From Oscillospiraceae bacterium (GTDB taxonomy: Bacteria > Bacillota > Clostridia > Oscillospirales > Oscillospiraceae), in NCBI GenBank assembly GCA_015067435.1, contig SVMM01000009.1, forward strand, positions 62,001-126,000: DNA of 64,000 bases, read 5' to 3'. Position 1 is the first letter of the stretch; each line of letters begins with the position of its first letter. Under the pieces are notes generated by a model, which was not told where the DNA came from, searched no databases, and worked only from the letters and a program-made list of their open reading frames with translations. The position numbers and the translations under genes were made by a program. This document shows positions 7,574-14,419 of this stretch, piece after piece.

Positions 7574-7905
7574 AGTGGCACATCCCTTCTTATATGATTA
7601 ACTATATTGTAATATATGGGCAACCATATATCAATCGGCGCACTGCACGAAGTTTCGGAGAAAAGTTTGTGCAAAAGATATATGATTAAACATATTTTTT
7701 GCTGTGGTATGATACCATGAAGAAAGCGAGGGATTATTATGGCTGTATCAGACGCGCAGAAGCGCGCTTCGGCAAAGTATCAGCGCGAGAATATCGCCAG
7801 CCTTGCCTGCCGGGTCAAGAAGGAGCAGGCTGCGGCGTTTAAGGCGTACTGCGAGGCGCAGGGCAAGACCAGCAACGCCGTGCTGCGGGAGTTCGTGCTG
7901 GGCTG
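7511..7905. repeat. Direct repeat copy B
   Basis: Second copy of the block at 5196-5590: decayed start of the stalk gene, nearly identical divergent intergenic region, and RHH gene copy 2. The two copies bracket the AAA/PDDEXK gene, so that gene either inserted with one copy or arose together with a local duplication. Confidence 0.8.
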
Positions 7906-7933
7906 CATACAGGAAGGCCCGGATAAGGAATGA
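7739..7933 (+). CDS. Ribbon-helix-helix DNA-binding protein, copy 2
   Basis: A 64-residue paralogue of the protein at 5417-5602, with the same layout (VSDAQKRASAKYQREN, ACRVKKEQAAAFKAYCEA, SNAVLREFVLGC) and a longer tail, QEGPDKE. The upstream region and GAGGG ribosome site are copied as well. The opposing stalk gene is dead here, so only the regulator survives. Confidence 0.75.
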   Translation: MAVSDAQKRASAKYQRENIASLACRVKKEQAAAFKAYCEAQGKTSNAVLREFVLGCIQEGPDKE

Positions 7934-7957
7934 CCGGGGTGAAGCAGTGAGGAATCA

Positions 7958-8707
7958 ATGAGATACTATGTTGTCAGCGATACCCACGGGTTCTATACGC
8001 CGCTGACCGCGGCGCTGAAAAAAGCGGGCTACTATCAGGACACCGCCCTGCATAAGCTCATGATCCTCGGCGACCTGTTCGACAGGGGCCGGGAAGCCGC
8101 ACAGATGCAGAGCTTTGTCCTGAACCTGATGCAGAAGGATGAGATCATTCTCATCCGCGGCAACCATGAGGACCTGTTCGCGGAGCTGGTAACGGAGGAC
8201 GGCGGCGCGGCGTACAGCTATCATGTGAGCAACGGCACCTATGATACCGCGCTCCAGCTGACCGACTACGATGTGGCGATGGCCGCCATTCGCCGCTATG
8301 ACTTTGCGGAGGCGGGACAGAAAACGCCGTACTATACAAAGATCCTCCCCGTTATGCTCGACTACTGGGAGACGGAGCATTACATCTTCACGCACGGATG
8401 GATCCCCTGTGTGGAGGAACGGGGAGGGCAGCTCAGCTATATTGAAAACTGGCGCGAGGCGGACGAGAACGCTTGGAAGAAAGCTCGCTGGTACAACGGC
8501 ATGACGGCGGCAAAGACCGCTCGGGCGGACAAAACCGTCGTCTGCGGACACTGGCACGCCTCGTTCGGGCACAGCAACTTCGAGCGCAAGGGCACGGAGT
8601 TCGGCGAGGACGCCGATTTCACGCCGTATTACGGGAAGGGCGTCATTGCGATCGACGCCTGCACAGCGCATACCGGGTTTGTGAATTGTCTGGTGATCGA
8701 CGATTAG
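7958..8707 (+). CDS. Calcineurin-like metallophosphoesterase
   Basis: A 249-residue enzyme of the PPP/serine-threonine phosphatase-like metallophosphoesterases. All metal-ligand blocks are visible: SDTHG (D8, H10), GDLFDRG (near 45), GNHED (near 70), HGW near 146 and GHWH near 193. Start ATG 7958 has GAGGAA upstream. Substrate cannot be told from sequence; relatives include diadenosine tetraphosphatases and phosphoprotein phosphatases. Its last 35 codons exist a second time as a fragment at 22990-23094. Confidence 0.82.
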   Translation: MRYYVVSDTHGFYTPLTAALKKAGYYQDTALHKLMILGDLFDRGREAAQMQSFVLNLMQKDEIILIRGNHEDLFAELVTEDGGAAYSYHVSNGTYDTALQLTDYDVAMAAIRRYDFAEAGQKTPYYTKILPVMLDYWETEHYIFTHGWIPCVEERGGQLSYIENWREADENAWKKARWYNGMTAAKTARADKTVVCGHWHASFGHSNFERKGTEFGEDADFTPYYGKGVIAIDACTAHTGFVNCLVIDD

Positions 8708-8728
8708 AATGAGAAAAGGGTGCGGATT

Positions 8729-9571
8729 ATGGAGCTGACCATATCGGACGATTTCAGTCTGCCGAAAATCGCAGGCAGCGGGCAGTGCTTCCGCATCCGC
8801 CGCTTTGACGACGGGACATACCGTTTCATCACCGAGGGCAACATCCTCTACATTCGGGAGTGCGCTCCGCGGCGGTTCGAGGCAGACTGCACGCCGGAGG
8901 AGTGGGATGCCGTATGGGTACCCTACTTCGACCTCGGCCGGAGCTATGCGGCGATCCGCTCGTCCATCCCGGCGCGCGACGCCTACATGCGGCGGGCGGC
9001 GGAGGCGGGACAGGGCATCCGCATCCTGCGGCAGTCTCCGTGGGAAACGCTGGTCGCGTTCATCATCTCCCAGCGCAAGAGCATCCCCGCCATACAGGGG
9101 GCGGTGGAGCTGCTGGCAGAGCGGTACGGCGAGGTGGTGACCACGCGGCGCGAGACCGTCCGCGTGTTTCCGCACCCCGAACAGATGGCGGACGCGGACG
9201 CCGAAGCGCTTGCCGCCTGCAAGCTGGGCTATCGCACGCCCTATGTGCTGGACGCCGTCGGCAGGACGGGCTCCGGCGCGCTGGATCTGACCGCGATCGC
9301 ATCGTGCGGCGACGCGGAGCTTTTGGAACGGCTCAAGACCGTGAACGGCGTCGGGAACAAGATCGCAAACTGCGTGGCACTGTTCGCCTACGGACGCACC
9401 GCCCTCGCGCCGGTGGACACCTGGATCGGCAAGGTCATCCGCAGCGAGTACGGCGGCGAGAACCCGTTCCCCGCCTACGGCGGCGCGGCGGGCATCATGC
9501 AGCAGTACATATTCTACTATGCTCTGACACATAAGCGCGAATTATATAATGATGGAGGAACTGCAACATGA
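8729..9571 (+). CDS. 8-oxoguanine DNA glycosylase/AP lyase (OGG1-like)
   Basis: About 280 residues; base-excision repair of oxidised guanine. The fold order fits OGG1/AlkA: an N-terminal domain (SGQCFRIRR), HhH region LKTVNGVGNKIANCVALFAYG followed by LAPVDTWI. Counting from the upstream GTG at 8720, K214 (in GVGNK) matches the catalytic lysine and D233 (in APVDTW) the conserved aspartate of the family. A GTG at 8720 is possible, but AAAGGG abuts it; ATG 8729, nine bases after AAAGGG, is preferred. The stop overlaps the next ATG (ATGA), so it is coupled to the flavodoxin. Confidence 0.82.
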   Translation: MELTISDDFSLPKIAGSGQCFRIRRFDDGTYRFITEGNILYIRECAPRRFEADCTPEEWDAVWVPYFDLGRSYAAIRSSIPARDAYMRRAAEAGQGIRILRQSPWETLVAFIISQRKSIPAIQGAVELLAERYGEVVTTRRETVRVFPHPEQMADADAEALAACKLGYRTPYVLDAVGRTGSGALDLTAIASCGDAELLERLKTVNGVGNKIANCVALFAYGRTALAPVDTWIGKVIRSEYGGENPFPAYGGAAGIMQQYIFYYALTHKRELYNDGGTAT

Positions 9572-10020
9572 AAGCATTGGTAGCGTATTTCAGCGCCAGC
9601 GGCGTGACCGCAAAGGTTGCGCAGGCCGTGGCGGAGGCTGCGGGCGCCGACCTCTTTGAGATCAAGCCCGAGAAGCCCTACAGCGACGCGGACCTCAACT
9701 ACATGAATCCCCTGTCCCGCTGCAACCGCGAAAAGCTGGGCAAGAAGGACGTCCCCGTGGCGGGCAAGGTGGCAAACATGGCGGAGTACGACACACTCTA
9801 CGTCGGCTTCCCGATCTGGTATGCCTGCGCGCCGAATGTGGTCAACACCTTTCTCAAGGGCTGCGACCTGAGCGGCAAGAAGATCCATGTCTTCGCCACG
9901 TCGGGCGGCAGCGGCATCGGCAAGACCGCCGAAAAGCTGAAGCCCTACGTCGGCAGTGCGGAAATCGTGGAGGCGAAGCTCCTGCATTCGGCGGATGAGG
10001 CGAAAGCGTGGGTCAAATGA
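9568..10020 (+). CDS. Flavodoxin
   Basis: A 150-residue flavodoxin-fold protein. The phosphate-binding loop YFSASGVTAKVA (7-18) takes the place of the classical T-x-T-G-x-T, and the later loops VGFPIWYACAP (near 84) and ATSGGSGIGKT (near 111) are as in the Flavodoxin_4 family, which carries FMN and acts in electron transfer or quinone/tryptophan-repressor-binding-like roles. It overlaps the glycosylase stop by 4 bases and its own stop overlaps the SGNH hydrolase start by 3, so three genes form one tightly packed operon. Confidence 0.85.
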   Translation: MKALVAYFSASGVTAKVAQAVAEAAGADLFEIKPEKPYSDADLNYMNPLSRCNREKLGKKDVPVAGKVANMAEYDTLYVGFPIWYACAPNVVNTFLKGCDLSGKKIHVFATSGGSGIGKTAEKLKPYVGSAEIVEAKLLHSADEAKAWVK

Positions 10021-10646
10021 ACATTCTGTGTTTCGGCGACTCCAACACCTTCGGCACCAACCCGTCCGGCGGGCGCTGGCCGAGGGACGTGCGCTGGCCC
10101 GGCGTGCTCCGGCAGAGGCTGGGATCGGAATACTATGTCATTGAGGAGGGACTGGGCGGACGCACGACCGTGATGGAGGACACGCTGGAGCCGGACAAGA
10201 ACGGTCGGCGGCACCTCCCGGTGGCGCTGCGCTCCCACAGGCCGCTGGATCTCGTCATTATCATGCTGGGCACCAACGACATGAAGCACCGCTTCTCCCT
10301 GCTGAGCGCCGACATCGCCAAGGGTGCGGCGGAGCTGGGGACGCTGGTGGAGAGCTATCCCTACGGCCCTGCCTATCCGGTGCCGCGGGTCATGCTGATC
10401 AGCCCGATCCTCATCGGCGAGGACATCGAGCACAGCCCCTACACAGGCTTTACCGCGCTGGCCATCGAGACCTCAAAGCAGCTTGCGCCGCTCTACCGCG
10501 ACGTCTGCGCCGCGCGGGGCTGGCTGTATCTGGACGCCGCGCGTTACGCCTCCCCCAGCGAACGGGACAGCCTGCACATGGAGGCGGAGAGCCATCTTGC
10601 ACTGGCGGAGGCGGTTGAACAGATCGTCCGTGAGACTTTTGCCTGA
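10017..10646 (+). CDS. SGNH/GDSL-family hydrolase
   Basis: A 209-residue esterase/lipase-like protein. Block I CFGDSNTFG (catalytic Ser about residue 9), block III LGTNDMK (Asn in the oxyanion hole) and block V DSLHMEAESH (Asp/His) are present. It is close to arylesterase or acyl-CoA thioesterase-like SGNH proteins; no signal peptide, so intracellular. GTG 10008 is open, but ATG 10017, forming ATGA with the flavodoxin stop, is preferred. The last 30 bases and downstream sequence are partly duplicated at about 12770-12835. Confidence 0.82.
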   Translation: MNILCFGDSNTFGTNPSGGRWPRDVRWPGVLRQRLGSEYYVIEEGLGGRTTVMEDTLEPDKNGRRHLPVALRSHRPLDLVIIMLGTNDMKHRFSLLSADIAKGAAELGTLVESYPYGPAYPVPRVMLISPILIGEDIEHSPYTGFTALAIETSKQLAPLYRDVCAARGWLYLDAARYASPSERDSLHMEAESHLALAEAVEQIVRETFA

Positions 10647-10662
10647 GCAGGAATCGCGAAAC

Positions 10663-10684
10663 AATCCCTTTCGGGTATAATACT
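10663..10684. promoter_or_regulatory. Displaced copy of the HipB-like operator half
   Basis: CCCTTTCGGGTATAAT here is the exact reverse complement of ATTATACCCGAAAGGG in the promoter of the HipB-like gene (12856-12871). A diverged copy, TTATCGGGTATAAT, lies at about 12822-12835. It looks like a binding site kept or left behind when the locus was duplicated. Confidence 0.4.
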
Positions 10685-10741
10685 TGCGTCCAACGAACCT
10701 AGAGGCAAATCCGGCGCCGGGTTGGAAGCGCTGATGAAAGA

Positions 10742-11239
10742 ATGGGGTACACTATGTCAGAAGAAAAATTTATCAAGCTCGTTGAGGAAAACGGCGGCTT
10801 TGAGTTTTATCAGGCGTACCGGGACGACGTCGATCATGTCCTCGGCGGTAAGGGCGATACCTATTGGTACGTCATTATGAAAAAGGGCAAGGCCAAGGAG
10901 TCCTATATCGGGAAAAACAGCGACGGCGCGTGGGAAGATATCTGCGTCAAAGGCAGCGGTGCCGGTAAAAAGACGAAAGCCATGCCCTCCGGCAGTACGA
11001 TCAAGCGAATCGCCGAAAAGGCGTATCTGATGCAGGATGAGAACTGGGTCACCAGACGTACACCGAAACCCACCGAGGATGCTCATCCGCACTATCATTA
11101 CGTGTACGGTTTTGGCGACAAGGGGCTCGACGTATCTGTGCAGTACGGAGTGACGATCGCGTATTCAGATATAAAGGACTTGGATGCGAGCTTCCATTTG
11201 AGGTTTCTTTATACCGGAAACGATGTTGATCTTCCGTAA
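10742..11239 (+). CDS. Uncharacterised protein, partly duplicated downstream
   Basis: A 165-residue soluble protein that I do not recognise. Features: acidic and aromatic N-terminus (FEFYQAYRDDVDHVLGG), a Lys/Gly-rich middle (GSGAGKKTKAMPSGSTIKRI), a His/Tyr cluster (DAHPHYHYVYGFGDKG) and a beta-rich end. A second ATG at 10754 would remove four residues. The 3' 60-70 bases recur at about 12688-12740, so a paralogue once lay downstream. Confidence 0.5.
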   Translation: MGYTMSEEKFIKLVEENGGFEFYQAYRDDVDHVLGGKGDTYWYVIMKKGKAKESYIGKNSDGAWEDICVKGSGAGKKTKAMPSGSTIKRIAEKAYLMQDENWVTRRTPKPTEDAHPHYHYVYGFGDKGLDVSVQYGVTIAYSDIKDLDASFHLRFLYTGNDVDLP

Positions 11240-11376
11240 TTCTTCAGAAACCACGAACAGCTTTCCTGACGCTTTTTATATCGCTCTTCCGGCGTTACGC
11301 CTTTGTGACCTTCCTTGCAGAAACGAGAGGCTGCAGCGATTTTTCATTTCGCTACAGCCCCTTTTCTTTGAATCAT

Positions 11377-11475
11377 TCATATTCTTGGTTCTGTGACCAC
11401 GTAGATGCGGCTGTAAATGTAAAGGATTTCGTCCTTGCTGATTGGAATCCCAATCTGATTCGTCTCGAATGGCAT
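11377..11475 (-). other. Short open frame, possible gene fragment
   Basis: On the minus strand an ATG-started frame of 32 codons begins MPFETNQIGIPISKDEILYI and ends VVTEPRI. The composition looks protein-like, and it lies just beyond the point where the toxin-like gene breaks. It could be the tail of the gene that replaced it. No family was recognised. Confidence 0.25.
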
Positions 11476-11489
11476 TGACCGGGCTGCAT

Positions 11490-11578
11490 GGCAGATCGCA
11501 TGCCATTCCTCCAATCAGGACATAATGATCCTGATACTGAGCGAAATGCTCCCTGAAAGCTTCAATTCCCGCGACCAT
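11490..11578 (-). pseudogene. N-terminal fragment of an AbiEii-like nucleotidyltransferase toxin
   Basis: The first 29 residues, MVAGIEAFREHFAQ and YVLIGGMACDL, match the start of AbiEii/AbiGii-type nucleotidyltransferases, whose GG(T/M)A motif precedes the metal-binding acids. After this the frame continues into unrelated sequence; the catalytic aspartates and the remaining 200 or so residues are missing. The start overlaps the upstream gene by 17 bases, as in intact type IV toxin-antitoxin pairs. The toxin is inactive. Confidence 0.65.
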
Positions 11579-12560
11579 TATCTGTTCCTCCGCTGATTCC
11601 GTATTTCTCCCTTATGACGTCAAGTTCGCTCTGTACCCGCTCATCATCTTCACTCCCCAATTCGAGCAGCAGTGAAAGATCATCAACATATTCGGACTCC
11701 GAAAGCGAGAGCGGATTGTAATTCCAGACTTCGATGGTTTCTCCGCCAAAGTCGCGAAATGTCTGCTCATCTATTATGAGATCACGATCAAGCCCTTTCG
11801 CTACGTTCCTGGACACGGCGTATCCCGCATCGGACGGCAGCGCTGCAAGCATTGATCTGGCCGCCAAAGCTTTATGCCCGCAAGTTTTGCAAGTGAGCTT
11901 GGTGGGCAGGGCTTTGATATAAATGCGCTTCTGAACAGGTGAACGCATATAGCCCAGAGCGGAGTTGAGCATTATTGAAGGCTCTTCTGGGAGAGATATC
12001 CAGTTTGCCGTGCCCTCGGCTGACAAGGATACTAGATTCAGCCCGCTTAGAACATGAACTGCCCGTGTGCAGGTTGGCTTTGTTATGGACAATGCTTTTG
12101 AGAGCTGTGTCTGGTTGATCCTTCCGGCACCCCTTATAGCTTGATAGATGAGATACAGAAAGACCAGCTGTGCAGCTGCGGTCATTTCGCTTGCCGATTG
12201 AGGCGGATTGAGAATCTTCTCCTCAAAGAAGCTTCCCCAGAACGGAATAAAGACTTGACCCTTGCCGGACACAAACGCAACGCCTGACTCAATCAGATTG
12301 GTTCGCTGGAGCGATGTCAATCTTTTGAGCTGAACGACAGCTGGCATACCGCACACTGCTTCAATGACTTTGATATGCTTTTTCAGTGCTGCCAGATTCC
12401 AGCTATCTGTTTTTGGCGTAATATATAGGCATCGTTTTTGATCCCATATGAGTTGCTCAGCATCGTATCCATAGCGGATATAGTTCGGCGTGCCAGTCGG
12501 GAAGGTGAATGATTCCCCGCGCACCGAATTGCCGAATATGAATTTAATCGATTCGTTCAT
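11562..12560 (-). CDS. AbiEi/MarR-like antitoxin-type regulator
   Basis: A 332-residue protein with a winged-helix segment in the middle (about 128-195: AAAQLVFLYLIYQAIRGAG, then INQTQLSKALSITKPTCTRAV and LNLVSLSAEG), flanked by domains as seen in the long antitoxin partner of AbiEii-type nucleotidyltransferases. GAGGTG lies before ATG 12560. The promoter at 12581-12609 contains tandem TGTTTCATT elements, likely the site of self-repression. Its partner toxin is reduced to a fragment, so this is now an orphan antitoxin. MarR-only function cannot be excluded. Confidence 0.65.
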   Translation of the reverse strand: MNESIKFIFGNSVRGESFTFPTGTPNYIRYGYDAEQLIWDQKRCLYITPKTDSWNLAALKKHIKVIEAVCGMPAVVQLKRLTSLQRTNLIESGVAFVSGKGQVFIPFWGSFFEEKILNPPQSASEMTAAAQLVFLYLIYQAIRGAGRINQTQLSKALSITKPTCTRAVHVLSGLNLVSLSAEGTANWISLPEEPSIMLNSALGYMRSPVQKRIYIKALPTKLTCKTCGHKALAARSMLAALPSDAGYAVSRNVAKGLDRDLIIDEQTFRDFGGETIEVWNYNPLSLSESEYVDDLSLLLELGSEDDERVQSELDVIREKYGISGGTDNGRGN

Positions 12561-12580
12561 TTTGTTTCACCTCGGTTTGC

Positions 12581-12609
12581 ATTGTACCACGTTAAATGAA
12601 ACAAGTCAA
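12581..12609 (-). promoter_or_regulatory. Sigma-A promoter and operator repeats of the AbiEi-like gene
   Basis: On the minus strand TTGACT (12604-12609) and TACAAT (12581-12586) are separated by exactly 17 bases. TGTTTCATT occurs upstream of the -35 and again within the spacer, and a TTGTTTCA half is near the start codon: a tandem operator that would block polymerase when bound. Confidence 0.8.
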
Positions 12610-12639
12610 CAAAGAATGAAACAAGCGGAGAAGGATGAT

Positions 12640-12835
12640 TGATTGCCACAGGTATCAGCTCTGGGGTACTCGTGTGTGAGGACTAACATAAAGGACTTGG
12701 ATGATACCGGAAACGATGCTGATCTTCCGTAATTCTTCAGAAACCACGGACAGTTTCCTCATCAGGCTGTTGAGCAGACTATCTGTGAGGCGTTTGTCTG
12801 AGCGGGAATCGTAAAATAATCCTTATCGGGTATAA
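12640..12835. repeat. Duplicated 3' ends of two upstream genes
   Basis: No gene here. Bases about 12688-12760 repeat the end of the unknown gene at 10742-11239 and its downstream sequence (ATAAAGGACTTGGATG, then CTTCCGTAATTCTTCAGAAA), with an internal deletion. Bases about 12770-12835 repeat the end of the SGNH hydrolase gene and its downstream sequence (GAGCGGGAATCG, CGGGTATAAT). The order is reversed relative to the originals. Confidence 0.65.
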
Positions 12836-12850
12836 TGCTTACGTTCATTG

Positions 12851-12880
12851 TTGACATTATACCCGAAAGGGTGTATTATC
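12851..12880 (+). promoter_or_regulatory. Promoter with embedded palindrome, HipB-like gene
   Basis: TTGACA (12851-12856) and TATTAT (12874-12879) with a 17-base spacer. The spacer carries an imperfect palindrome, TATACCC-GAAA-GGGTGTA, so repressor binding would sit between -35 and -10. The same half-site occurs at 10663-10684 and 12822-12835. Confidence 0.8.
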
Positions 12881-12885
12881 ATCAC

Positions 12886-13092
12886 ATGAATACGATTGCT
12901 GTATTTATCAAACAAAAGAGGAAAGAAGCCGGTCTCACGCAGGAGGAGTTTGCGCTCCGCTCCGGGCTGGGGCTTCGCTTCGTGCGCGAATTGGAGCAGG
13001 GCAAGGAGACCGTGCGCATGGACAAGGTCAATCAGGCGCTTGCTATGTTCGGCATGGAGGCCGTGCCGGGGAAGAAAAGCCGTGATGAATGA
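12886..13092 (+). CDS. HipB-like antitoxin / XRE regulator, orphan
   Basis: A 68-residue HTH protein. Residues 5-60 give the Cro/C1 pattern (FIKQKRKEAGLTQEEFALR, GLGLRFVRELEQGKETVRMD, VNQALAMFG) typical of small HipB/y4mF-type antitoxins. The ATG at 12886 follows the promoter closely; the longer frame from 12835 would start inside the promoter and is rejected. No HipA-type kinase follows: the next 650 bases are non-coding. It is probably what remains of a toxin-antitoxin pair and may still repress itself through the palindrome. Confidence 0.75.
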   Translation: MNTIAVFIKQKRKEAGLTQEEFALRSGLGLRFVRELEQGKETVRMDKVNQALAMFGMEAVPGKKSRDE

Positions 13093-13461
13093 AGCGTTCA
13101 GAAACTGCTGCGTCAGACTCGAATTTAACGAAGGTGTGCTTGCGCGCAGCGCAACTGTTGCATAATCCGCAACAGTTCAAGCGAAAGACGGGCTGGATGG
13201 TCGGCAACCTGTCGGAAATATTGGCAGGTCGCATGAAAAGTAATTGCCTGGTCAGTCCAAAATTCCGCGCGCAGGGGATTATACAAAAGCCAAAAATAAT
13301 GGTACGATATCCGCAGGGCTGACTGGTTTGATGGATCGTTTTTCGTGCCAAAAAACAGGCGGTTTTGGATGGCCTTTTGCGAAATCTGCGGGAAAAACGC
13401 AAAAGTGAAATCGCCGCAGGTCGCTTGGCAAAAGGGCTGGCGGGCATTTTGCGCCGAATCC
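13093..13461. other. Non-coding stretch with a 9-bp inverted repeat
   Basis: No convincing gene on either strand. A perfect inverted repeat, AACTGTTGC (13153-13161) and GCAACAGTT (13169-13177) with a 7-base loop, is the only clear structure. A 113-codon minus-strand frame (13125-13466) has no ribosome site and no recognisable domain and is treated as chance. Confidence 0.5.
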
Positions 13462-13506
13462 TTCACACGCAGGAGGTCACTGGTTCGAGTCCAGCAGTCT
13501 CCACCA
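13462..13506 (+). tRNA. 3' part of a tRNA (partial, attachment-site footprint)
   Basis: The sequence reads as the 3' half of a tRNA: TTCACAC anticodon-loop-like heptamer (would be CAC, Val), GCAGG stem half, AGGTC variable loop, ACTGG-TTCGAGT-CCAGC T-arm (one end mismatch), AGTCTCC acceptor half, discriminator A and encoded CCA ending at 13506. The 5' half is absent: no GGAGACT acceptor or D-arm precedes it. This is what integrases leave at an attachment site. Assigned as a fragment, not a working tRNA. Confidence 0.7.
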
Positions 13507-13550
13507 CATTAAGACGTCGTCTATGGATATCGCATAGCGGCGCAAAGCAT

Positions 13551-13589
13551 GGGACATCCCCGCTAATAACGGGGGTGTCCCACCTTTTT
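13551..13589 (+). terminator. Rho-independent terminator downstream of the tRNA fragment
   Basis: GGGACATCCCCG (13551-13562) pairs with CGGGGGTGTCCC (13570-13581, one G-U) around a 7-base loop, followed by ACCTTTTT. It may have ended the original tRNA transcript. The stretch to 13756 shows no gene. Confidence 0.75.
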
Positions 13590-13756
13590 ATGCTCGCAGA
13601 CATGTTTGTCGGGCGTTTTTTGTGCACCAGATTATGATCGGATCGTTCTGGCAAAAAATGGCCCGGTGTTCATCATGCACCTGTTTTCTGCGATGTGACA
13701 CGGCTATTCATTATCCGTGTCAAATAAAAAACCATAGATTCGGCCCGTCAAAAAGC

Positions 13757-14191
13757 TCATTCCTCGACGAGATAGACATTCCCATGCGCTCGCGTAATTG
13801 CAACGTAGAGTTTATTCCGTGTTGATGGTGTGAGTTCGGATAATTTTCCTGCCTTATATTTTTTCATTGTCTCTTTGTTCAGCATGACGCAGACATCGTT
13901 ATAATGATCTTCGCCTTTTGTATCGCCCCAGTTTCTATGTCCAGCCCCGAATTTGGAGCTATTTTTAAAGTGTAGCTTCACTACCTCACTGTTTTTCAGG
14001 ATCTGATCAACTTCCGCTTTATTATCAACAAATTGAATCGTAGTATCATCAGTCCTGTTTGATTGAATCGAGATTCCAAGGTTAGCGGTTATATAATCGC
14101 AAACCGTCTTGCTGCATCTCCAGCTTTTCAGAAGAGTCTTGGAATCAGGCAGAATTCCTTTATCTCGAAACCGCTTTTCATGTGGCATCAT
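13757..14191 (-). pseudogene. C-terminal remnant of a UvrD/GajB-like helicase
   Basis: 144 codons at the 3' end of a superfamily 1 helicase. Visible: LLKSWRCSKTVCDYI (motif IV-like region), WGDTKGEDHYNDVCVMLN (motif V) and KLYVAITRAHGNVYLVEE (motif VI, with the arginine finger) at the very C-terminus. The ATPase core (Walker A and B) is missing, and there is no ribosome site at the first Met. The compact tail with WGDTKG resembles helicases paired with OLD nucleases (Gabija GajB type), but this is inference. It cannot be active. Confidence 0.65.
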
Positions 14192-14239
14192 TCTCCCTGC
14201 ATCGGCATTTCATGTTGTGTGATATCCTGCGGCAAAATG

Positions 14240-14288
14240 TCAGCCCTCCTGCGTCCCTCACGAAAATTGAGGGACGCAGGAGGGCTGA
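14240..14288. repeat. Perfect 21-bp hairpin
   Basis: TCAGCCCTCCTGCGTCCCTCA (arms 14240-14260 and 14268-14288) is perfectly inverted around the 7-base loop CGAAAAT. There is no T-run on either side, so it is not a standard terminator; it may be the end of a mobile element. The rest of 14192-14419 holds no gene. Confidence 0.6.
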
Positions 14289-14419
14289 GCGAAAATCAGA
14301 GTTAAAATTTAGATTGTCAGCGCCTTCCTTGAATGAGGCTGCGGAGAGGGCACTGTGTAAGGGTGATTTCCCTTTTGTCTAATCCCTGCCGTTTGATGAC
14401 GCCACAGAACTCTGTTGTT

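Noticed and set aside
7955..9532. A 525-codon minus-strand frame
   Set aside because: Antisense to the metallophosphoesterase and glycosylase genes, both of which have full motif sets.
13125..13466. A 113-codon minus-strand frame upstream of the tRNA fragment
   Set aside because: No ribosome site, no domain, and it covers the inverted repeat; treated as chance.
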